Source of the DNA: Desulfarculaceae bacterium JdFR-95
GTDB taxonomy: Bacteria > Desulfobacterota > Desulfarculia > Desulfarculales > Desulfarculaceae
DNA length: 5,725 bases
Direction: 5' to 3'
Assembly (NCBI GenBank): GCA_002011835.1
Contig: MTPE01000417.1
Location: 1-5,725, forward strand
Made by a program: the position numbers and the translations under genes. The number at the start of each line of letters is the position of its first letter. The first letter of the stretch is position 1. Of this stretch, positions 1 to 5,237 are shown piece after piece. The notes beneath the pieces are model-generated. The model ran no database searches and was not told where the DNA came from. It saw only the letters and a program-made list of their open reading frames with translations.

Positions 1-68
1 CCGGCGGGGGTCTTTTGAGGCTGGTCCGGGAATTGCCGCCCAGACCGCCGGCACTGGAGATGGGATGA
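1..68 (+). CDS. possible 3' end of a plus-strand gene converging on the cbi operon (partial)
   Basis: Reading from base 3, the plus strand is open from the left edge to a TGA at 66-68 and encodes 21 residues ending LVRELPPRPPALEMG. Third positions in this frame are mostly G or C, as in the other genes. The frame starting at base 2 has a weaker bias and stops at 74-76; the frame starting at base 1 stops within 20 bases. Inverted repeats follow directly, which suits the end of a transcription unit. The fragment is too short to assign to a family, and an open run this short can arise by chance in GC-rich DNA. Confidence 0.25.
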   Translation, partial: GGGLLRLVRELPPRPPALEMG

Positions 69-74
69 AAGGAT

Positions 75-107
75 AGGATTCCTCACCTGGACCACAACCG
101 GAATCCT
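75..107. repeat. 8-bp perfect inverted repeat, possible terminator stem
   Basis: AGGATTCC at 75-82 is exactly complementary to GGAATCCT at 100-107, with a 17-nt loop. On the minus strand it lies about 160 nt after the cbiH stop and is followed by ATCCTTTC, a weak U-rich tail. On the plus strand it begins just after the possible stop at 66-68 but is followed by GAAGCC, with no U run. The stem is real in sequence; a terminator role is a guess. Confidence 0.3.
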
Positions 108-136
108 GAAGCCAGAAATCCCTCCGGTTTCATTTT
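96..136 (+). terminator. weak candidate plus-strand terminator
   Basis: AACCGGA at 96-102 is exactly complementary to TCCGGTT at 123-129, with a 20-nt loop, and the plus strand continues TTTCATTTT at 128-136. A GC-containing stem followed by a T-rich run is the pattern of an intrinsic terminator, but the stem is only 7 bp, the loop is long and the T run is broken. It shares bases 100-102 with the stem at 75-107, so the two cannot form together. It would suit a plus-strand gene ending near base 68. Confidence 0.25.
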
Positions 137-229
137 CCTCGCCAAGACGAGCGCGCGATTTTCCTCTCCCCGCGCCGGCCTCGGGAGGATGCTACCACCA
201 CCCCCGTTTGCCGGATGAGCCCCTTTTCG

Positions 230-246
230 TCCCCGAGGGGATTTTC
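230..246 (+). terminator. short hairpin with T run, weak terminator candidate
   Basis: TCCCCGAGGGGA at 230-241 is a perfect palindrome that can fold into a short stem of 4-5 bp with a tiny loop. On the plus strand it is followed directly by TTTT at 242-245. On the minus strand it begins 22 nt after the cbiH stop codon but is followed by CGAAAAGG, with no T tract, so it is a poor intrinsic terminator for the cbi operon. The stem is short for either role. Confidence 0.2.
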
Positions 247-263
247 CCGCTCTGGAGACGGCC

Positions 264-1130
264 CTAGTCTTCTTTCCCGCCGTACTTGTCCAGGTAGCCC
301 CGGGGGGTGACCATGAAGTCTCCCCAGGTGAAGCTGCGCGAGTTGCCCACGATGACCAGGGTCTGCATGTCCACCTCGGCCCGGCCGGCCTGGGCCAGGG
401 TGGTCACCTCCACCCGCTGGCCCTCGCGTCCCGCCCGCGACACCACCCCCACCGGCGTCTCGCCCGCCCGGTGGCGGCCGATCACCTCCAGGGCGCGGCC
501 GTACTGCCAGGACCGGCCGCGGCTCTTGGGGTTGTAGAGCGCGATCACCAGCTCGGCGCGGGCGGCCAGCTCCAGGCGGCGCTCTATCTCCTCCCAGGGG
601 GTGAGGCGGTCGCTGAGGCTGATGCAGGCGAAGTCGTGGGACAAGGGCGCACCCAGCAGGGCCGCGGCCGCGGCCACCGCCGGCACTCCCGGTATCACCT
701 CCACCGCCAGGCCCTCCGCTCCCAGGGTGACGCCCCGGCTGCGGGCCAGCTCGAACACCACCGCGGCCATGGCGTAGATCCCCGGGTCCCCGCCGGAGAC
801 CACCGCCACTCGCTCGCCCGCCAGGGCCAGCTCCAGGGCCAGCTCGGCCCGCTCCAGCTCCTGGGTCATGCCCCGGGAGATGGTGCGCTTGCCCGCCAGC
901 CACCTCTGCGCCTGGGCCAGGTACACCTTGTAGCCCACCGCCACCTGGCAGTCCTCCAGGGCGGCCACTGCCGCGGCGGTGATGCCCTCCGGCCCGCCTG
1001 GACCCAGACCTACCAGGTAGAGCTTGCCCCGGGCCGGCGCAGGGCCACGGCCACGGTCACGTTGCCGCGTTTGTGCTTGTTCACCACCAGCTCGCCGCTT
1101 CCCGCGGCCAGCAGGGCTGCTGCCTCGCAT
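264..1130 (-). CDS. cbiH: CbiH/CobJ-type C17-methyltransferase (ring contraction)
   Basis: SAM-dependent precorrin-3B / cobalt-factor III C17-methyltransferase. It methylates C17 and drives contraction of the porphyrinoid ring in the cytoplasm. It shows the tetrapyrrole methylase fold: glycine-rich start KLYLVGLGPGG (residues 36-46 of the longest frame), SGGDPGIYAM (112-121), VIPGVPA (145-151), LYNPKSRGRSWQ (198-209) and LVIVGNSRSF (258-267). The stop is TAG. The core is about 253 residues, the size of a simple CbiH, without the C-terminal extension of the long Bacillus megaterium form. The start is a problem. The only ATG in frame gives 288 residues with an Arg/Gly/Pro-rich 35-residue leader that lies wholly over the end of cbiG and looks non-native. 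Nothing resembling a good ribosome binding site precedes it. No ATG, GTG or TTG occurs between it and the conserved core. A CTG start at the core, frameshifted synthesis from cbiG, or a one-base sequence error are all possible. CobJ is the aerobic equivalent; its neighbours cbiD and cbiG favour CbiH. Confidence 0.92.
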   Translation of the reverse strand: MRGSSPAGRGKRRAGGEQAQTRQRDRGRGPAPARGKLYLVGLGPGGPEGITAAAVAALEDCQVAVGYKVYLAQAQRWLAGKRTISRGMTQELERAELALELALAGERVAVVSGGDPGIYAMAAVVFELARSRGVTLGAEGLAVEVIPGVPAVAAAAALLGAPLSHDFACISLSDRLTPWEEIERRLELAARAELVIALYNPKSRGRSWQYGRALEVIGRHRAGETPVGVVSRAGREGQRVEVTTLAQAGRAEVDMQTLVIVGNSRSFTWGDFMVTPRGYLDKYGGKED

Positions 1131-2077
1131 ACGCTCTCGGTCCCCACGTGTCTGGCCACCAACTGCGAGGGCGTGGGCACCGCCACCGCCTGCAACTGGT
1201 GGGGTTCATGGAACAGGATCGGCACCCCCCAGCGCCGGGCCAGGGCGAGCAGGCCCGGCTCGTCACGCTTCCGGCTCACGCTGGCCAGACAGGCCAGCGC
1301 AGAGCGGGCCAGGCCGTGGGCCGCCAGCACCTCCTCCACCCAGGCCGCGATCTCCGCCTCCGAGGTGCCGCGGTTGCAGCCCACCCCCACGGCCAGGGCC
1401 GGGGGGCGGATCACCAGCCACCTCGGTGCAGCCGGCCCCAGGCGCCAGTCCACCCAGGCCAGGGGGCCGGGCTCCTCATGGGGATGGGGAGGCCGCTCCA
1501 GCCAGGAGAAGCGCTCGGCCCAGGCCGCCAGGGCCGGCTGCAGCCAGCCCCCCGGGTCCCACACCGGCACCCGCTCCCCCTCCAGCAGGCGCGTGCTCAG
1601 CCCGGCCAGGGCCTCCAGGTTCTCCACCCGGCAGTCCGCCTCGGCCGCCACCACCTCCAGGCTGGGCAGGCCCAGGGCGTCGGTGGCGGTGGTGATCACC
1701 GCCCGGCCGCCCAGGATGCGGGCCGCCTCCCGGGCCAGGCGGTTGGCTCCGCCCAGGTGGCCGGACAATAGACTCACCGCGAACCGTCCCCTCGGGTCCA
1801 GCACCACCACCGCCGGGTCCCGGGCCTTGTCCTGCACCAGCCCGGCCAGGGCCCGCACCACCAGGCCCGCGGCCCCGAACACCAGGTGCCCCCGGAAGCG
1901 GGTGAAGTTGTGCGCCAGGGCCGCGGAGAAGCGCTCGAAGCCCTCCTCGCCCGGGCCGGCCAGACGCCGGGGCAGGAACAGGGTGGCCCCGGGCAGGCCC
2001 TCCCGCAGGCGGCGGGCCGCCTCCAGTGCGGGCGTGCTCAGGGCGTACACCGCCAGGGGGGAGGGCAGGGTGCTCAC
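1010..2077 (-). CDS. cbiG: CbiG, cobalt-precorrin-5A hydrolase
   Basis: CbiG opens the delta-lactone of cobalt-precorrin-5A and releases the two-carbon fragment as acetaldehyde, giving cobalt-precorrin-5B; it is specific to the anaerobic route. The product has 355 residues, normal for the family. The N-terminal domain carries DPRGRFAVSLLSGHLGGANR (94-113) followed by AVITTATDALGLPSLE (126-141). A more variable middle segment covers roughly 142-225. The C-terminal domain starts at AVGVGCNRGTSEAEI (229-243) and ends with HVGTESVCEAAAL (310-322) and VVNKHKRGNVTVAVAL (331-346), all typical of CbiG. The start is GTG at 2077, overlapping the cbiF TGA by 4 nt and preceded by the purine-rich GGGAGGGGAAGGAG, which suggests translational coupling. 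The frame is open further upstream, but that part is antisense-like shadow over cbiF. The last nine residues after VAVAL (RRPGASSTW) run into cbiH in another frame and end at TAG. Confidence 0.95.
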   Translation of the reverse strand: MSTLPSPLAVYALSTPALEAARRLREGLPGATLFLPRRLAGPGEEGFERFSAALAHNFTRFRGHLVFGAAGLVVRALAGLVQDKARDPAVVVLDPRGRFAVSLLSGHLGGANRLAREAARILGGRAVITTATDALGLPSLEVVAAEADCRVENLEALAGLSTRLLEGERVPVWDPGGWLQPALAAWAERFSWLERPPHPHEEPGPLAWVDWRLGPAAPRWLVIRPPALAVGVGCNRGTSEAEIAAWVEEVLAAHGLARSALACLASVSRKRDEPGLLALARRWGVPILFHEPHQLQAVAVPTPSQLVARHVGTESVCEAAALLAAGSGELVVNKHKRGNVTVAVALRRPGASSTW

Positions 2078-2880
2078 GGCTCCTTCCCCTCCCGGCCTTG
2101 ACGCCAGGCGCGGGCGAAGTCTGCGCCGTAGAGGTGCGAGCGGGGCGGCCTCTTTCCGGCGCGGCGCGCGGCCACCGCCGGCCCGGCCAGGATCAGGGCG
2201 TGACGCTTTATGCCCGCGGCCTCCATGGCCCGGGCCAGCCCGCCGGCGGTGGTCCAGAGGATGCGCTCCTGGGGCCAACTGGCCCGGTAGACCACCGCCA
2301 CCGGCGCCTCCTCCCCCAGGGCCTGGGACAGCTCGCGGGATACCCGCTCCACTTGGCCGGCGGACAGGTATATGGCCAGGCTGGCGCCGTGGGCGGCCAG
2401 CTCGGCCAGCCCCTCGCCCTCGGGCACCGGCGTGCGCCCGGCCACCCGGGTGAGGATCAGGCTCTGGCACAGACCGGGCAGGGTGTACTCCAGCCCCAGG
2501 GCCGCGGCCGCGGCAAAGGCCGCGGTCACCCCCGGCACGATGCGGTAGGCCACCCCGCGCTCCTCCAGGGCCGCGATCTGCTCGGCCATGGCCCCATACA
2601 GGCTGGGGTCACCGGTGTGCAGGCGCACCACCCTCTGGCCCGCACGATGGGCCTCCACCATCAGGGCCACGATCTCCTCCAGCTCCATGCCGGCCGAACT
2701 CACCCGCCGTGCCTGGGGCCGGCACCAGCCCAGCATCTCCTCCGGCACCAAGGAGCCCGCATACACCACCAGGTCGGCCGCCTCCAGGGCCCTGCGTCCC
2801 GCCACGGTGATCAGCTCCGGGTCTCCCGGCCCCGCCCCCACGAACAACACCGGATACCGCTGCGCTCGTCCTTCACTCAT
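2074..2880 (-). CDS. cbiF: CbiF/CobM, cobalt-precorrin-4 C11-methyltransferase
   Basis: SAM-dependent methyltransferase adding the C11 methyl group to cobalt-precorrin-4; cytoplasmic. Its 268 residues match the usual family size. Tetrapyrrole methylase landmarks in order: VLFVGAGPGDPELITVAG (11-28, SAM loop and the family signature), VVYAGSLVPEEML (38-50, characteristic of CbiF/CobM), LHTGDPSLYGAMAEQ (87-101), RIVPGVTAAFAAAAALG (113-129), LTRVAGRTPVPEGE (143-156), VYRASWPQERI (197-207) and ILAGPA (230-235). It starts at ATG, inside the end of cbiET (8-nt overlap), with AGGAGG at 2883-2888 only 2 nt from the ATG; a further purine-rich stretch lies just upstream. Its TGA overlaps the cbiG GTG. 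CobM does the same chemistry on the metal-free substrate in the aerobic pathway; the gene neighbourhood makes the cobalt-containing substrate likelier. Confidence 0.96.
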   Translation of the reverse strand: MSEGRAQRYPVLFVGAGPGDPELITVAGRRALEAADLVVYAGSLVPEEMLGWCRPQARRVSSAGMELEEIVALMVEAHRAGQRVVRLHTGDPSLYGAMAEQIAALEERGVAYRIVPGVTAAFAAAAALGLEYTLPGLCQSLILTRVAGRTPVPEGEGLAELAAHGASLAIYLSAGQVERVSRELSQALGEEAPVAVVYRASWPQERILWTTAGGLARAMEAAGIKRHALILAGPAVAARRAGKRPPRSHLYGADFARAWRQGREGKEP

Positions 2881-4102
2881 GGCCTCCTGCCTCTCCCTCG
2901 GCCCGGCGGCCCGAGACCAGCCACACCGGGTTGAGCGCCTTCAGGAACAGGTCGCCGCCCAGGGGCGCGCCCCGGCTCACCTGCACCTGCACCACCTCCA
3001 CCGCCAGGCCCAGCCCGGCCATGGCCCGCCGCGCCGCCTCCAGGGACTCCAGGCGCACCACCGCAGCCACCATCACCCCGCCCGGGGACAGGCGCCGGCC
3101 CGCGGCGCGGACAACGGCCTCCAGCTCTCGGCCGCCCCCGCCCACGAACACCCGGTCCGGCGCAGGCAGGTCCTCCAATACCTCGGGCATGCGGCCGCAG
3201 ACCACCTCCAGGGCCGCCACCTGCCACTGTCGGCGGTTGGCCCGGATCTGCTCCGCGCGCTGGGGGTCCTGCTCCACGGCCAGGATGCGCCCGCCGGGCA
3301 CCAGCAGACTGGCCTCCAGGCCCACCGAGCCGCAACCCGCCCCCAGGTCCCACAGGGTGAGCCCCGGCCCCAACTCCAGCCGCGCCAGGGCCACGGCCCG
3401 CACCTCGGCCTTGGTGATCAGCCCGGCCTGGTGCTGGTAGGCCTGCTCCGGCGCGCCCAGGCGGGGCCGTCGCCGCTCACCCTGGCGCACCAGGACCACC
3501 ACGTTGAGCAGGGCGAAGTCCTCGCGCGCCGCGGCCTGGCTCAGGGAATAGCACCCCACCCGCTCGCCCGGCCGGCCCAGCTCCTCCAGCACCCACATGC
3601 GCCACTGCTCCTGGCCGCGCTCCAGGAGCATGCGGGCGATGGCGCCGGGGGTGTGGCGGGGGTCGGTGTAGATCGCCACCAGGTCGTGCTCGGCCAGGGC
3701 CGCCCACAGGGCCCGGGGGTCGCGGCCGTGCAGGCTGACGATGCGCGCCTCGGCCCAGGGCAGGCCCAGGCGGGCGAAGGCGGCCTGGGCCGCGCTCAGG
3801 TTGGGGTGGATGACCACCCGCTCCCGCCCCAGGTGCTCCACCAGGCGCGCGCCGATGCCGTGGCACAGGGGGTCGCCCGAGGCCAGCACCACCACCCGCG
3901 CCTGCTGGGCCGCCGCGGCGATGTCCGCCAGCCAGTCCTCCACCGGCCCGCTCAGCTCGATACGCCGCCCCTGGTGTTCGGGGAACATGGCCAGCAGGCG
4001 CCGGCCGCCGGCCAGGACCTGGGCCTGGGCCACCACGGCCAGGGCCCGGGACCCCAGGTCCTCCCGGCCCAGGCCCACACCCACCACCTGCACCGGGATC
4101 AC
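2873..4102 (-). CDS. cbiET: CbiE-CbiT fusion, cobalt-precorrin C5- and C15-methyltransferase/decarboxylase
   Basis: Two enzymes fused in one 409-residue chain. Residues 4 to about 205 are CbiE, a tetrapyrrole methylase acting at C5: VVGVGLGREDLG (6-17), a shortened core with VLASGDPLCHGIGARL (72-87), VIHPNLSAAQAAFARLGLPW (97-116) and MWVLEELGRPGERV (169-182). Residues from about 220 to 396 are CbiT, a Rossmann-type methyltransferase that methylates C15 and decarboxylates the C12 acetate chain: HQAGLITKAEVRA (224-236), SAM motif I LWDLGAGCGSVGLEAS (250-265), ILAVEQDPQRAEQIRAN (273-289), PDRVFVGGGGRELE (315-328) and LNPVWLV (390-396). The frame is open further upstream, but GTG at 4102 is chosen because AAGGAGG sits 6 nt before it, it overlaps the cbiD TGA by 4 nt, and the CbiE signature follows at once. 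CobL of the aerobic pathway has the same architecture; cbiD and cbiG alongside argue for the anaerobic name. Confidence 0.95.
   Translation of the reverse strand: MIPVQVVGVGLGREDLGSRALAVVAQAQVLAGGRRLLAMFPEHQGRRIELSGPVEDWLADIAAAAQQARVVVLASGDPLCHGIGARLVEHLGRERVVIHPNLSAAQAAFARLGLPWAEARIVSLHGRDPRALWAALAEHDLVAIYTDPRHTPGAIARMLLERGQEQWRMWVLEELGRPGERVGCYSLSQAAAREDFALLNVVVLVRQGERRRPRLGAPEQAYQHQAGLITKAEVRAVALARLELGPGLTLWDLGAGCGSVGLEASLLVPGGRILAVEQDPQRAEQIRANRRQWQVAALEVVCGRMPEVLEDLPAPDRVFVGGGGRELEAVVRAAGRRLSPGGVMVAAVVRLESLEAARRAMAGLGLAVEVVQVQVSRGAPLGGDLFLKALNPVWLVSGRRAEGEAGGHE
2883..2888 (-). promoter_or_regulatory. Shine-Dalgarno site of cbiF
   Basis: AGGAGG on the minus strand lies within the 3' end of cbiET, only 2 nt before the cbiF ATG at 2880. 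The spacing is shorter than usual, but no other in-frame start is nearby and conserved CbiF sequence follows ten residues later, so the ATG stands. The overlap with the cbiET stop makes termination-reinitiation likely. Confidence 0.55.
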
Positions 4103-5214
4103 GCCTCGCCTCCTTCCTGGCGGCGGAACAGGACCGCGCCGTCGTAGTCCAGGATCACCACCTCGCGCCTCCGCCCCTCCAGGCGCCGGCCCACCTCGGC
4201 CAGCAGGCGCGTGCCCACCTCGGCCACCAGCTCCAGCCGCCCGGCCCGGCGCAGGATGTCCAGGGCGTGGCGGGCGGTGTTGGCCGCGGCCAGCTCGGCA
4301 CACAGCCCGGCATCGGCCCCGGCGGCAGAGAGCCACTCCGCCAGCAGCCCCAGGTCCTGGGGGTGGCGGTGGGCGTGGGTGTAGGCCAGGCCGCGGGCCT
4401 GCTTGAGGGCCTTGCCGAAGAACACCACCAGGTTCACCCGCCGCATTCCCGCCCGCCGCGCCTGCTTGAGGGCGAAGGCGAAGAAGTCGGCCATCTGCAC
4501 GAAGGCCAGCTCGGGCAGGGCGGGGTAGAGGCGCATGGCATGCTTCTCGCTCTTGCCCCCGGTGGTGAGCACCACCTCCTCCAGGCCGGCGGCGCGGGCC
4601 ACACGCAGGGCGCTGGCGATGGTGGCGGTGTAGGCCTGGTGGCTGAAGGGGATCACTCGGCCCGTGGTGCCCAGGATGGAGATGCCGCCCACGATGCCCA
4701 GGCGGAGGTTCAGGGTACGCCGGGCCAGCTCCTCGCCCCGGGGCACGGATATCTCCACCCGCACCCGCACCGGCCCGGGCCGCCCGCCCCAGGCCTCGCG
4801 CAGGGCGCGGCGGATCATGCGCCGCGGCACGGGGTTTATGGCCGGCTGGCCCACGGCCAGGGGCAGGCCCGGCCGCGTCACCACCCCCACCCCCCGGCCG
4901 CCGCATATCTCGATGCACTCCTGCCCGCCGGGCGGCAGGAGCCTCACCCGCGCCTCCACCCGCGCCTTGTGGGTAACGTCCGGGTCGTCGCCGGCGTCCT
5001 TGATCACCGCGGCCAGGGCCTCCTCCGGCCCCAGGACTCGCGCCTCGGCCACCGCCACCGCCAGCACCTCCCCCCCAGGCAGGCTCACCTCCACCGCCCG
5101 GGGAGCCCCCTCCCCCAGGGCCAGCAGCGCGGCCTTGGCCGCGGCCGCGGCCGCGGTGCCGGTGGAGAAGCCCCGCCGTAGCTTGCGCCTGCTCTTGGCT
5201 TCGTGCCTCGCCAT
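4099..5214 (-). CDS. cbiD: CbiD, cobalt-precorrin-5B C1-methyltransferase
   Basis: CbiD adds the C1 methyl group in the anaerobic pathway. It is unrelated in sequence to the tetrapyrrole methylases around it. Its 371 residues are close to the usual length (about 370-380). Family landmarks: LRRGFSTGTAAAAAAKAA (12-29), VIKDAGDDPDVTHKA (70-84), GGRGVGVVTRPGLPLAVGQP (105-124), AINPVPRRMI (125-134), LRLGIVGGISILGTTGRVIP (170-189), VVLTTGGKSEKHAM (214-227), FVQMADFFAFAL (238-249) and VNLVVFFGKALKQARG (260-275). ATG at 5214 is chosen because conserved sequence follows within 15 residues and the preceding membrane gene stops 23 nt upstream. The site before it (GGGGTGG, GGAAG) is a weak ribosome binding site. 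A GTG three codons earlier (5223) is an alternative. The basic start (RHEAKSRRKLRR) is common ahead of the GxSTGTxA segment. The six-alanine run at 21-26 is coded by repeated GCC/GCG. Confidence 0.96.
   Translation of the reverse strand: MARHEAKSRRKLRRGFSTGTAAAAAAKAALLALGEGAPRAVEVSLPGGEVLAVAVAEARVLGPEEALAAVIKDAGDDPDVTHKARVEARVRLLPPGGQECIEICGGRGVGVVTRPGLPLAVGQPAINPVPRRMIRRALREAWGGRPGPVRVRVEISVPRGEELARRTLNLRLGIVGGISILGTTGRVIPFSHQAYTATIASALRVARAAGLEEVVLTTGGKSEKHAMRLYPALPELAFVQMADFFAFALKQARRAGMRRVNLVVFFGKALKQARGLAYTHAHRHPQDLGLLAEWLSAAGADAGLCAELAAANTARHALDILRRAGRLELVAEVGTRLLAEVGRRLEGRRREVVILDYDGAVLFRRQEGGEA
4109..4115 (-). promoter_or_regulatory. Shine-Dalgarno site of cbiET
   Basis: AAGGAGG on the minus strand, 6 nt before the GTG at 4102, is the best ribosome binding site in the window. 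It lies inside the last codons of cbiD and fixes the cbiET start at GTG rather than at a position further up the open frame. Together with the 4-nt stop/start overlap it supports coupled translation of cbiD and cbiET. Confidence 0.8.
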
Positions 5215-5237
5215 GACTTCCACCCCGGCCCCCCGGC

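Larger units (their letters stand above)
69..263. other. intergenic region downstream of cbiH
   Basis: This is the only stretch without a supported gene. It is visibly less GC-rich than the genes to its right. It contains three inverted-repeat structures (75-107, 96-129 and 230-241). I see no clear promoter and no convincing protein longer than 16 codons. It lies after the last cbi stop codon, so on the minus strand it is 3' untranslated or intergenic sequence. If the plus-strand fragment at the left edge is a gene, this is a convergent intergenic region. Confidence 0.6.

Noticed and set aside
1..51. Inverted repeat CCGGCGG (1-7) with CCGCCGG (45-51)
   Set aside because: A GC-only 7-mer pair is expected by chance in DNA this GC-rich, the loop is long, and the left arm sits at the window edge; it may also lie inside a plus-strand coding sequence.
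130..903. Minus-strand 257-codon frame within and beyond cbiH
   Set aside because: An alternative frame of cbiH with Gly/Arg/Pro-rich product; the true frame carries all CbiH motifs.
471..2453. Very long plus-strand open frame of 660 codons opposite cbiH, cbiG and cbiF
   Set aside because: It lies antisense to three recognisable genes, its product is low-complexity (Arg, Pro, Ala, Gly rich) with no family motifs, and it follows from the high third-position GC of the minus-strand genes.
2588..4147. Long plus-strand open frame opposite cbiF and cbiET
   Set aside because: Shadow of the minus-strand genes: rich in His, Gln, Gly and Pro, no motifs, and no credible start context.
5140..5157. GC-rich GGCCGC tandem repeat
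   Set aside because: It simply encodes the alanine run of the conserved CbiD segment (STGTAAAAAAKAA); no sign of a separate repeat element.
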